From Glomus cerebriforme (Eukaryota; Glomeromycota; Glomeromycetes; Glomerales; Glomeraceae): a stretch of DNA of 64,000 nucleotides. The notes under the pieces were generated by a model. It ran no database searches and was not told where the DNA came from. It was given only the letters and a program-made list of their open reading frames with translations. Below are positions 12,206-24,870 of this stretch, piece after piece (position 1 is the stretch's first letter; the number at the start of each line of letters is the position of its first letter). The DNA lies in assembly GCA_003550305.1 (NCBI GenBank), contig QKYT01000181.1, positions 127,482 to 191,481 on the forward strand, given 5' to 3'. Made by a program: the position numbers and the translations under genes.

Positions 12206-15200
12206 ATGAGTTTTTTGGATTGGAGCATAGAAGAAGTAAAGTCTTGGCTCACCAATACTTTAAAACTTGATGAACAAGTTGTAAGAATATTTGAAGGTAA
12301 AATGACAATGTAAAAATATAAATATACATATATGTATATATATTAACATTATTTTTTTTTTCTTCTTGTTCTTTCTGAATTTTTAGAAAATGAAATCGAT
12401 GGTGAGATACTGTTAAACCATATAACAGATCACGTTCTGTTAAATCGCTTAGGTGTTTTATCATATAATTCTAGATTTAAAATATTAAATGGAATACAAG
12501 CTTTAAAATTGGAAGATGGTAATGTTAAAATTTAATTTTAATATGTATACATAATTTTATGTTAATAATTATCTGACTAATAAATTATTATAATTATTAT
12601 TACAATAAATAAATATATATATTGAAGGGGACCCTCAAATTATCCCTTTAGTTTTACCTACATCAACATCATTTATATTTGAATCGGCAGATGAGACTGT
12701 CAATATAAATGATAGAGATTCTAATAAATCAGTGGAAAATAATGAGCAGATAGTTACATTTAGTGACGGTGAAAGTTCTGATGTTATTTACAGTAATTCT
12801 GATGAAGAATATATGGAAGAATATGAAGAAGAATATGATAGTGATGATGATGAAGATGGAAATCATCTTTATGAGGGCATTGATGCATTGATTATAGATG
12901 ATGAAGGAGATACAATAATGAACATGGACAATGATAATGAATTAGAAAATAAAAAGGATCTTTACGAATCAAGTGAAGCTTTTGTATCCCAATTTCATGT
13001 TGTCAGAACTGGAAAAGAGATTTCAAAGGAAGAGGAGGAGAGAATTTTATCAATGCAAAAAATGTTTGGCTATGCAACAAAGTATATGCATGCGGAAGAT
13101 AATATATTGCTTCCGGTACTAATCAGTGTATTATTATAGTGTTTTAAATTTATTTTATATTTAATCTTACTAACTCAAAATTCCTTAACCTTTTTTTAGG
13201 TTTATGGTGAAAGTGATGAAGAAGGAAATTATGTATCAACTGATTTGGAAGAAGAAATGAATGAAGAGGAAGAAATATTAAGCAAAAAGACAGGCAAAAA
13301 GTCTTCTCTTTTCATTTATGTAGACAAAAATTCTCCTTCCAATGACGAGGATATTACTCCAGAAACAAGCGATCATGAGGAATCTCTTGTTGACAAAGTT
13401 GAACATTTAATTAACCAGTATATGACAAAAGAGAGAGAAAAATGGGACAATACAAAGTAAGTATCAAATCACTGGAATTTAAAAAATCGTTTTTATTTTT
13501 TGAAAAAAAAAACCAAAATTTATTTATTTTGCAGAAAACCACAACTTGAAGATAGAGCTTATTATTGGTGGTCAAAATACTATCCAAGAAAGAAAAATGC
13601 TAAAAATGCGACTCGTATGACTACCTTACAACAAGACTTAAAACATTTGAGAAATGAGGTATTTAAATATTAGGTTATATTTGAATTTTAATACAGTATT
13701 TTGCTTACTAAGTTTTGTCAATTTAGCGCCTTCCTCAATTAATTGAACAAGTTAAATTAAATCTTAATACAATTAAAGAGTTAACGCTGGAAAAATCTTC
13801 AGTGAGACGTGCATGTGGAGCGTTAGATACGACTCTGCATCAGGTTTTCAAAATTGATTGGATACTGGCACTCTTGGTTAAACCTGAAATTCCACAGAAA
13901 CCTGCAAAAGTCCCCCAAGAAAAGAAAGATGTTAAAAATGTAGATAACAATGAGGTATTGTAAATTCATCCTTTTAATATAATGATAATATTTAACTTAT
14001 AATTATTAATTTTAGGTGAATTCAAATGAAGTTACTGATGACTATGAGGAAGATGAATATGATCCAGATTTCATTGATGATTCTGAGCCGGTCGATATAG
14101 ATACCTATAATTCGGAATGGGCAGAGTTATACGGAATTCCCGCACGTAAGTCTGCTTCATGTAATATTATGAATTTAACGATATGATTATAAATAAGTCC
14201 TTTTTTCACTTCTTTTTTTCTTTCTGCATCTTTGTTATATAATATTATTTATTATTTAGTCACCATTGAAACGATGAAATTACCCGAAATTACTAAAAGA
14301 TCAAATGAACAGATAGCAAAAGACAATACAGCTACGTGTGATAATTCTGAAAAATCACATAACTCTGATGATGATTCAGGTGAACCAGATGTATTAGCTT
14401 CATCACCTGATGGAAGTATGCAAACTGCAAATGATGATACTATTAAAGTGGACCCACTTTCAGAAGAAAATAGTTCGGTGGTTCCTAAAGTTGAAAAGCC
14501 ACCGAAAAAATCAAAAGATGTTTTAGATGTTTCGGCTGTTAGTAAGCCTCCTAATGAAGTTATAATTTTAGAAAGCGATACGGAAGCTGCGAGTGCGAGT
14601 GATATGGAAATAGATGATGACATTATTGAATCTCATCAATATAACGTCAACATCAATGATAATTCTGATGTGTCTAAAATAAATGTTATGCCAAAAGATT
14701 TTAATTACATTGATGATGATGAAGAGTATGAAGAACCAACTCAATTGCATCATCAAGTTGATGCTGCCTTCCTAAAATATGCTATTCAAGGTATACACAA
14801 CTTTAAATTAATTAATTACATTATTATAATGTTCTAATAAAGAATAAAGATTATTTATTATGATTTTATCCCTTATTTTTTTAGAATTGTATGATCAAAT
14901 AATTGAACTCTCGGAAAAATTGGCATTTGATTATGATCGGGAGTTTGCAGATCAGCCAGTATTGATGCGTATATTTAATGAATTCAGAATGTATTTGTAT
15001 ATATTATGTACGAATAATAAGAGTTGTAAACTAAAACCAAACAGTAAAGTGGCTTTTGAACAATATTATATTTGGAGGAAAAATTATGTTATGGAGAATC
15101 GTAATAAAAGGTTTGATACTACTATTTACGTTATTATTAGGTATTTCATTTGTTCAATAGCCTTTAATGTAATATTTGCGTTTAAAGACATGCAGAAATT

Positions 15201-18200
15201 GAAGTAAAAAGCGAATCACAAGTTGGAAAAAATTATGTTGGAGACAGTGAAGACGAGGAATCCGACTCTGGCAATTCTTATGGAAATAAAAAAAAATATA
15301 AACGAAGAAAACGAGTAAAAGAATCTGAAACTGTTATTGAACAACGTAAAGCACGAAGTATGCTTGAACAAGACTATAGGACCAGATTTGATATGTAAGT
15401 ATTTATTTATTTACGGATATATATACTGTATGTGGAATATATTGTATTTATTTGATGCTGATGTTTTATATTAAATAAATAGGCAATCAAAACTTGTCAA
15501 TCCTTCTGAAGGGGTATTTTCTTATTTATATTTCTATTATTTATTAGATTTGAATCTTATAACTTTAATTTTGTTAATATATTTAGTATTTTATTATAGG
15601 TTATTATTAATCTTGGACATCATGATGACGAGGACCATATTTACATTCCTGATGATATAGGAAGCAAATTGAAAGCACATCAGGTGAGTAAAATGATATT
15701 AATATTTTATTCTTATTTATTAACAAAAGAAATGCGTATAATATTAATCTAGATTGAAGGTGTTCGATTTTTATGGAAGAATATAATAATGTTCAATAAA
15801 GGCTGCGTTCTTGCGCATTCGATGGGTTTAGGTAAGTTAATAATAATAAATATTTTTAAATGATATGAAACTATATTTAACGTAATCGTACATTATTATT
15901 TGTTAGGAAAAACGTTTCAAATTATAACATTTTTATTCACACTTGCTTATCATATTCGAGGATATAGAAACAATACAGTAATACCAGATCATCTTAAGGT
16001 TAAATATTTATAATATTTTATTCTTTTTAGTTATGTTTTTATTTATTTAAAATTATTCTCGTATAGGAATTCAGGATTTTAATCCTTTGTCCAAAAATTG
16101 TTGTTGATAACTGGGAAAATGAATTTAAATACTGGATAAAGGATGTGAATAAAATATTCGATATATTTAAAATTATTGGTGGTAAGTTAATTTGTTATAT
16201 TTCAACCTAATTCGAATTCAGAGCAAAATATTTAACTAGTTTATCTGATTTTTTTAGAAAACAGCATTACTCAGCGTCATTCCACCATTTCTTCATGGTT
16301 TAAAGATGGTGGAGTGCTCTTGATTGGTTATGAAATGTACAGGAACCTTATAACACAATATTCGCCAAGCAAAGATGATTTTAGTACTTTCCTATTAGAT
16401 CCTGGCCCATCATTAATAGTTGCTGACGAAGGTCATATACTTAAAACGAAGGACGTAAGTGGCTTTATATACATCATTTTGTATCAAAAATAGAAACGAA
16501 TTATAATTACGATGAAAATTTTTTGTAGACAAAACTTGTAGATGTTCTTAAGGGCCTAAAAACTCCAAGTCGAATAATTTTGACTGGTTCACCTTTACAA
16601 AACAATTTGGTAAAGTAAAATTCATTCTACTTATGAAAAATTGGTTAATTCTTCACGATAATTTTTACATTTATTTTTGTCTTTTTGTTTAGGTTGAGTA
16701 TTGGTGTATGGTATGTATAGCTGAACATTTTTATGAATTTGATAACATTTAATTTATCTTTCTTTTTTTGACTTTTAAAATTTGATTACAGATTCAATTT
16801 GTATGTCCTAATTATTTGGGTGAGCTTGAAGATTTTAGAAAAGTATATATGTTACCTATTCAGAATGGTTTGTATAAACAAGCCGATCTCGCGGTTCAAA
16901 AGGTTTTAGCCCTATTTATTTTTATAAATATATTTTATTTATTATCTATAGTTTGTATTTAATAAAAATTGTGCTATAGACTTCAAGAAAGATGCTTTAC
17001 GTTCTTGGTAATATTATTGAAGATATTGTTCATAGGTAATTAATTAGTTTTATTCTTTAATTTGAATAAAAATCTTTTATCTTAATGCATCTTTGAACTC
17101 TTTTATAGGAGAAATGTTAGTATTTTGGAACAAGATCTGCCAACGAAAATAGAATATCTTATTTCTTGCAGAATGCATGGTCGTCAATTAGAAATATATA
17201 AGGTATTTAGAATATATTATTTATTCAAATTGTTACATTTGATTTAATACGTGCTTAAACATTCTTGACATTTATAAGGCTTTAATTGATGCACTAAAAA
17301 GTGAGGGGGGTCCAAATATTCAATATTCACACCTTTTAGGTGTTCTATGTAATCATCCTGGAATAGTTCTGGTATATATAATTAATTTACAAATATATCT
17401 GAATTTTTCTCGTCATTCATCTATTAACTTAATATTATTTGTTTAGCCAAGTCTTGATCCAGACAGATGTGGAAGTTACAAGGTTAAGGAGAACAAAACA
17501 AAAGAAAAAACAGGTAACTAAACCTAAACTTACAAATAATCATTTTAAGTAATAAATTAATTTGTTATCTTTTTTATTATTAATCAAACAAGTTATAGAT
17601 TTGACTGGTGACGATGGAGAAGTGGCGGAGATGACCGCAATAGATGAAGAAAAAATGTATTACTATTCATACTGTTAATAAAGGAAATTAATATTTTTTT
17701 TTTATCAATAATTGATTTGTCCTTCCTTAACTTTTTAGGATGCCAAGGACCGTTCGCGAACATATTTATAACATCGTGAGCAATATGAAAGGTTTGGGAA
17801 TATGATAAATAATATCATTTTTATGTCATGTTATGATTACATGGATATTTAATTAATTTTTCGTTATAAATTTTAAAGATTTGGATGCTATTTCTGAGAG
17901 CTGCAAGATGGAAGTGTTAATTAAGATTTTGGAGAAATGTGAATCAAAGAAAGATAAAGTATTAATTTTCTCTAAGAGCATTCCAACTTTAGGTAATATT
18001 ATTAAATAAATCTTGATTATTTTTAAATTTTTGGCTTACAATTTTTTAAACTTTAGATTTCATTGAAAAAATAATACGAAAATGGAAACCCAATACTGAT
18101 TCTCATTTTATGCGAATAGATGGGAATACGGTATCTTCTGTAAGTTTGAATATGATCAAATCACTGGTCCATTTGATCGCTAAATGTTAACTCGTAAAAA

Positions 18201-19163
18201 TCTGTTATTGTTTCATTTCAGAATCGGCAGATGTTAATAAAAGATTTTAATGAGACTAGGCTATGGCGAGTAGCATTAATCTCGATTAGGGTAAGTATTT
18301 ATATTCTATTTTGATATTTTTTAATTTATGATTCATAATATTTATTAAATTAATTATTATAGACTGCCGCTCTAGGAGTCAATTTAGTGGGAGCTAATAG
18401 AGTTATTTTGGTCGACGGTGAATGGAACCCAAGGTTAGTTCTATTTAATAATATATACATTCTAAGATTTAGTATAGATATTAATCTTTACTTTTTTAAT
18501 AATATTAGTCATGCGGAACAAGCCATTGGCAGGGTAAATATAATAATAGTTACTTTTTAATATTGAAAATATTTTTATTTTATTTATTTATTTTCTTTTT
18601 CTCTTAAATTAGGCATATCGATATGGTCAAACGAAACCTGTATTCGTTTATCGCTTGATAACAGCTGGAACATTTGAAGATAAACTATTCAACAATTCAG
18701 TGCATAAAATGAGTTTATCGATGTAGGTTTACAATAATAAATATGATAATTTCTTTGAAATATTATTTTAATTTAATTCATTAATTTAATTAGTCGAGTG
18801 GTAGATCAGAAAAATCCGGAGAGGAAGTTCACAAAAGATGATCTAAACGCAAGAATGTTTATCACACCAGATCCTAATATGAAATCTAAACTACCCGAAG
18901 ATATTAATTATGAAGATGATGTACTGGTTACTGTTGCTAAAGAGTATGTCTTTGAACCGTATTTGTTTTTGCTACATTATATAACTTTCCTTTTACTAAT
19001 ATAAATATTTATACAAAATAGATATCGTGAAAATATCATTGATATTCAGGGAGTTTCATCTTTCTTTATTGATGATTCTCAAGATTTCAATGAAGAAGAT
19101 CAAAGACACGCTCAGCAATTACTGATTGAAGAAAAAGAAAAATTACATAAACGAATTAATTAA
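12206..19163 (+). CDS. ATRX-type SNF2 chromatin-remodelling ATPase with N-terminal SAM domain
   Basis: About 1478 aa in 33 exons: 12206-12296, 12387-12518, 12628-13115, 13200-13456, 13535-13658, 13727-13954, 14016-14145, 14260-14790, 14885-15140 (or 15110), 15188-15394, 15483-15513, 15600-15683, 15753-15831, 15907-15998, 16067-16181, 16258-16454, 16529-16609, 16693-16710, 16792-16902, 16980-17035, 17109-17202, 17279-17371, 17447-17513, 17599 (or 17593)-17656, 17739-17791, 17879-17992, 18057-18139, 18222-18290, 18363-18433, 18509-18533, 18613-18722, 18794-18943, 19022-19163. Residues 1-72 form a SAM-like helical domain (DWSIEEVKSWL, LLNRLGVLSYNSRFKIL). A long acidic linker follows, with DDDEDGNHLYEG- and EEYEEP-type stretches. 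The SNF2 core has motif I AHSMGLGKT (~873-881), IGYEMYRNL, motif II DEGH (~1005-1008), motif III LTGSPLQNN, and motifs V/VI GVNLVGANRVILVDGEWNP and QAIGRAYRYGQ. DEGH and VDPGP/GYEMYRNL-type neighbours are diagnostic of the ATRX/ARIP4 branch, which remodels nucleosomes in heterochromatin. All junctions are in frame, so it looks functional. Confidence 0.9.
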
Positions 19164-19500
19164 AATTTTTTAAAATATTTGTAAATAAATAAATCTAATA
19201 ATAATTATACTGTAGTCATGCAGGCTAATGTAAAAAAAAATTGATATAATACTAGTTTTAATTAATAAAATATATTCAGGAACTTGGTAAATAATGGACG
19301 ACCATGTGACCCGTAAGTTTGTGTTCATCATTAAGACTAATGCGGTTAAATGTCCGGCTGACTAACAAAAACACAATAACATTTATGTCGATCATTTTAT
19401 AAATATAAATATCGGATTATTTTGGATTATTTTCTGAAAAAACAATTTCCTAAGATAAAACTCAAACAATAAAAAAAAAAAAAAAAAAAAAAAAACGAAA
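19164..19500. promoter_or_regulatory. upstream region of the MIR-family gene
   Basis: Includes AATAAA at 19184 (likely 3' end signal of the helicase gene) and an uninterrupted run of about 25 A bases at about 19470-19495, directly before the ATG at 19501. A poly(dA) tract at this position could exclude nucleosomes. No other element seen. Confidence 0.35.
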
Positions 19501-20792
19501 ATGGAATTACCAACATATAACGGAACATGTCACCCCGGTGAATATGTTAGACAAATGCGTGCATTCTGCAAACTAAACCGAGTAACAAATGAACCCGAAA
19601 TCCTCGAATTATGCATATTAAGGATAAATTCAAGTATTTATGTCCCGAAAGATATTTATACTTTAGATGAACTTATTAAGGTTCTCATGTCACATCCAAC
19701 CTTTAACATTTTTAAAGATTCTTGCAAAAGAAAATTGCAAGTAATGAAATATATTCCTGAAAAAGAGGGGAATTATACTGCCACATTCCTTGCTAGTTTT
19801 CGTTCACTATGCAATGATGCGGAAATTAATGACCCTGAAGAAATTAAAAACCTTCTTTTCAATGCATGTTCATCGAATGAATTTTCAAGACATGAATTCA
19901 AAAAAAGCGTAAATGGTATTAATTCAGTAGACAAAATATTTAAAGCATTTAGTGATGTTGTTTTTGACGAAATAAAAGTCATCAAATACGGTTCTTTAAT
20001 TACGTTGAAACATGTTGCAACTGGCAAATATTTATCTAGCTGTAATATAAAATATCAGTCAGGTTCTAGACAGCAAATGGTATGTATAACATTTTAACTA
20101 TTTTAATTTATTTACATAGCTTTATTTATAATTTTTTTTTTATTTAGGTATTTGCTAGTGAAAAATCTGATGGAAACTCAAACGCATTAAATGCCCTTTG
20201 GGTGCTAAATTCTTGTAGTTCATTTCAGTCTGATAAGATATTTTATGGGGATGATATTTATTTGACTCATAAAGCAACCGGCAATGAATTATATTTAGAG
20301 AGATATCATAAATCTCCCACAACTGGATTCGCAGAAGGTATATCTATATTATATACATAAATTTATTTTGTTTAAGATAATTAACTAATTATTTATTTAC
20401 TTATTTTATAGTGCATTGTAGAAGTGACTATTATTATTCTACTTTGCGCTGCAATAGTGCAACTAAAAATAATAAAAGACCTTATGTAAAAACTAAGGAC
20501 TTAATTACTCTAAAAAGTTCTGATTTTTCTTCAGATCATTCCGACGATAATTCCGATAATCCTGATAACTACATTTTATGTAGTAATAATTTCAAATTTG
20601 CCATTGGCAATAAAGTTTATCAAGAAGTAGTTGGCCATAGAGGAAGATTCAATGGGAATGATGAGGTATTTGATATTTAATTAATTTAAGAGAGTTATTC
20701 AAATTTTTAATTTATTAAAATTTAATATTAATTTTTTCTTTAACATCTATTTACAGTGGCAAATTGAACTAGTTGAAATTCAGGATATTTAA
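19501..20792 (+). CDS. MIR-domain family protein with Gag-like N-terminus, copy 1
   Basis: Four exons, 19501-20079, 20148-20337, 20412-20665 and 20757-20792, give 352 aa. Residues 1-~155 are helical: LPTYNGTCHPGEYVRQMRAF, FKDSCKRKLQVMKYIPEKE, then TATFLASFRSLCNDAEI. This resembles the retrotransposon Gag capsid pattern (WL..v..F, then eY...F..L...a.i.d). Residues ~165-352 form a beta-trefoil MIR-like region of repeated ITLKHVATGKYLSS, IYLTHKATGNELYL and LCSNNFKFAIGNKVYQEVVG blocks, ending WQIELVE. MIR domains occur in O-mannosyltransferases and IP3 receptors as ligand-binding trefoils; there is no transferase domain here. Splice sites are clean and the frame is open throughout. The nearest relatives in the window are at 60305 and four decayed loci. 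The function is unknown. Confidence 0.8.
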
Positions 20793-21059
20793 AAAAATTT
20801 GATTGTTTAAATCAAATGAAATCGTTAGTTTGTACGTTACTTTATTTATTTGTATATTATTTCATTTAAATAAATAATTTATGTTGATCATCCATTTCTT
20901 AATTTGACTAGACTTAATTATAAAAAAATACCTCGTAAATATGATTGTTGGATTCACCATTATTCTCCGCTTAGAATTACTAAAATATTCATCCTAAAGA
21001 ATGGGTAAAATAAGTACAAACTTATTTACTGTATATAAAAGATGTTGAAAATAGGTAGA

Positions 21060-21310
21060 TTCTATCAAATTATTTTTGATGAAATAAATCTTTTGAAAAA
21101 CTTATGACACATTCAACTTTTAATATTGAAAAAAAATTACAATAATGAAATATACTCTTGAACAAGATTAATAAATTTTTCATTCACTTGTAATGATGCA
21201 AAAATTAATGATTCTGAGGAAATAATATTTAAGGATTTGACGATGTATTAGACGAATTAAGAATAATTTGGGTTGCTGTATAACGACAAAGATTCAGTTA
21301 ATTTTATTGA
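21060..21310 (+). pseudogene. decayed MIR-family copy downstream of the intact gene
   Basis: Nucleotide similarity to exon 1 of the MIR family: GACACATTCAACTTTTAATATT, TACAATAATGAAATATACTC, and AATGATGCAAAAATTAATGATTCTGAGGAAATAA can be read, followed by a trace of the GATGTATTAGACGAATTAA segment. Frames change and stops occur within a few codons. The trefoil exons are missing. It is probably a tandem duplicate that has lost its function. Confidence 0.6.
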
Positions 21311-24300
21311 ATTGTAAAATCAAATCAGATATCAAACGCGCGGCATGATTTATAAGTCGGGATCTACCAGTTGATAAATTTTTAACTCATTTCAGTTTCA
21401 GTCTTCTCTATTCTTTGATAAAAAAAAAAAAAAAATAGAATTGACGGAACTGGTATTTCTCGAAAAGACATCCTACTACAAGTTAAATAACTTTCATCCA
21501 AAATCTAAAAGAAGGGGTCACACGGTATATCCTACGCTCATAAGGTTCATCTCTGCAATTGATACTTACTCGCTCTTAGTTCTTACTCCTATGTCTATCA
21601 TTTAATGAGGTTTGGCCAATATTTGAATTGGTGGATCATTGTAACTCATGCTTATAGCTTTTCGTATTTTCCAATGATAATGTTATCTCCATTTTTAGTG
21701 TAACCTTCATCCTCAAATCAAATTAAAATCATTCCATTTCATTGATAAAGAATTTGGTGATCTTGTTGATGAAAATATTTTTCCGATATTAAATTCTAAG
21801 TCTTTCCATGTTTCATTATAGCCTTTGTATTTCTTTGAATATTTTGCTTTTAATGTATGTTTCAATTTAATTGATTTAATTAGATTATTTTATTGAATAT
21901 GTTGATTCATTTTAGGATACACCTTATAAATATTAAAGTGTGCATACAGAATCACTGATGATTTATAGGTTAAATTTAAGTTTATCAGAGTGCTGATATT
22001 TTTAACAAACAGCTCGTATTTATTTATCATATATCTATTTCTAATTGATCAATTCTGATTTTTTGTTATTATACCCATTTCTTTGTTGTCATACACACAA
22101 TTTTCGTATAATGTGCTATTTATCTTACACATATTCTTTTGACTTATGATACCAATAGCAATTAGCAATTTCATAATCTTAATTATTTATCAGCTCCAAG
22201 CAGATTATATTTATTGGTAAAAATATTCAATTCTTAAAAATTTGTCTATTCTTCTGGCCTGTAAACCCTTGATTGGTGTTGTCATAAAAATATGTACAGA
22301 AACCTCAAGATTTTGACTTTAAGCCAGCATTATGTAATGACGTATAGTATTTGGTTTTTAAAAAGAATATTTTTCTGGACTGTAAATCCACGGCGCTCGT
22401 GCTAGGTTTTATCATTGGGATAACTACATTCTTTATATGCGAATTGTATCAAATTTAATATGTATTATTTAATATATAAATATATATATATTTTTTTATC
22501 ACATTTATGAGTCTCTTTATATTTTGACAAATACTGTACTTGCTAATTCATAAAAGTATGTAGAAGTAGTTGAAGTTTCACAATTTATTTCACAAATTGT
22601 TTTAAGACATTCCTTAGCTACCGGAAAATAAAATATCTGATGTTTATTATCAAAGTTACATTATTAATATAATAATATTGAATTTTGTTTATATATAAAA
22701 GAGTAGTAATTAACAAGGTTATTTTTTTAAAAAAAATAAAGTTTATGTTAACATAACATAAATGTATTCATGTTAAAATATATTGTTAAATATTGTTAAA
22801 AAAATATATGTAATAAAAATATTAATTTATTTTGATGTCGGGTTTATAGTGTTTCTTATACATCGTGATAATAATAACAAAATAGATTCTTGATAGACTT
22901 TTGATTAGTGACTTGCTATGAAAAAAATTAAGCAGAAATTAATTTATCAGTCACTCTAATAGTTAATGATTATAAAAGGTTCTATAGCTTTATATAGAAA
23001 GTATTCTATCATACTTTCATGACTAATCATCGTAGATACGATAAGAAAAAAATATATAAATCACCTATTTTTCCTAGAAAATTTAAACCCATTTTTTTTT
23101 TCGTTGATAATTAAAAACTCAAGTGCAATAGTGTGTATACAACACCAAAGGAAGGACCAAAGGGCGTCTAGAGAATATAGGAGGAGGTGAGTTTCTCTTA
23201 CTCTTGGAAAAAAAATCTTACTAGTTCAGATAAGAATTAGTCTATATACCTTTTTTTTCAATCTTTACTAATCAAAAACCTTTAGACAACACTACACCCA
23301 TGAAAACCTTAAGTATTCAAATGCCTTTATGGAATATTGTTGAAATAGGTTGGTGTTTCGGTCAACCTGTGTAGCAAACTAAAAGGAGCTAGAGAAAGGA
23401 GATGGGACAGATCAGGTGATATCTAGGCCTAGTTTTCTCTTATTCCAAGAAAGAAAATCAATTATGATAATATAAAATCATTACTACTACATTTGTATAT
23501 ATTTCTTCATTTTCATTTTCTATTTTATTTCTATTATTCTTGTTTATTTATTTTATTGTTTTTATACTGAAATTATTTCTTTCTATTTCTATTGCCTTCA
23601 GTGCATTCAATTATATTGAGTCACGTTATACTTATTTACTACTTCAGTTTACAAAAAAAAAAATGAATAATAATAATTTATCTCAACTAAGTATTAGCTT
23701 AAAGATCAATATCTAGTATCTACAAAAATTATATATCATTAATAAACCATAAACTTTGGAATCTTCTTCAGTTCCTCCGTATATAATTCAAATTTTCTAA
23801 TTTCATTTTTTTTATCTGATTCATTGATTCATTATATAATTCATATGCTTTATTTACATCTTTCTTTAGCACATCAACATTATATATTGTTTTATAATAA
23901 TGTTTTTTACCATCATTATTTGTTTGACTTTGAAACACATACATCTCAAACCTCTTTTACTATTTCATTTAGAGTTGAAAGTTAAGCTAAAATAGTTTCA
24001 GTTAGAACAAAAAATGCTTCCAAATTACACAATTTCCTATTGATTTTATATTTTTAAAGTCTAAATATTCATATTATTTAATATGTTCTAACCAATCAAT
24101 ATAATGATTCAAAAGGAAACGGTGTAATATTTATTTCCATTTTTTCAGTTTGAGCTAATCCTTTTTTATTAGTTATAGTTTTTGAAGAACATTATTTAAA
24201 TCCGGAAATAAATAATTTTTTTCCCATTCCATTGTTGTCTTACAGTGGTAAGACTGAAAAACCTATGGTTAATGAGGTACCAATATGGCTATATTTCATC

Positions 24301-24658
24301 ATGACTGGTTCTGATATTTCGCGTGATATGATAACACAATAAATATAATATTATAATCATAAAATCTAGTATCTTCTAATATTGCATAATTATATACTAA
24401 TACATAGCGCGTATTATGGCTCATACAGTATGTACCATTACACTTTACTTCCATTATTAATAAAAATGATAAATTAAATAGTACACTGTATAATCAATAA
24501 TAAAAATACATAGTAAGTTCTCATGACACATCCTTTGTAAATTTTACAAAAGGTAAAAAAAAAAAATTATAAATACCTAAATTTTTTTTTTCTCTAAATT
24601 TAAAAAACTAGATTCACTGAATTTTCTTTTTTCTTTTCTTTCTAAAATTTTATTTTCA
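21311..24658. other. gene-empty AT-rich region
   Basis: No coding signal on either strand. Two related but diverged stretches around 23140-23230 and 23380-23465 share GGAAGGACCA/GGAGCTAGAG and TTCTCTTA(C/T)TC blocks, suggesting an old repeat. The rest (21311-23100 and 23470-24658) shows only low-complexity AT sequence. Confidence 0.45.
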
Positions 24659-24870
24659 ACTATCAGACAAGGAAGGACCAGCCAGAGTATTTCCTATCTG
24701 GCTGGTCTAGTTTCTTTTTAAATTCCTTTAAACTTCCTCTTCTCTTCCTTATACTGTATATGAGTTCTTTCTCGTATCAGGCAAGGAAAGACCAGTTAGA
24801 TAGTTGAGTATTTCCTATCTCTGGTTTGGTTTAGATTAGAATTCCCTTTTATTTTCATCCCTAGTATTTT
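24659..24870. repeat. two diverged tandem units with a hairpin
   Basis: Unit one begins ATCAGACAAGGAAGGACCAG (24663) and unit two ATCAGGCAAGGAAAGACCAG (about 24776). Unit one carries the inverted repeat GACCAGCCAGA..TCTGGCTGGTC around GTATTTCCTA; unit two keeps GAGTATTTCCTATCT but its stem has decayed. No ORF. Confidence 0.6.

Noticed and set aside
14252..14623. Ser-rich minus-strand frame
   Set aside because: Complement of an acidic exon of the ATRX-type gene; no independent evidence.
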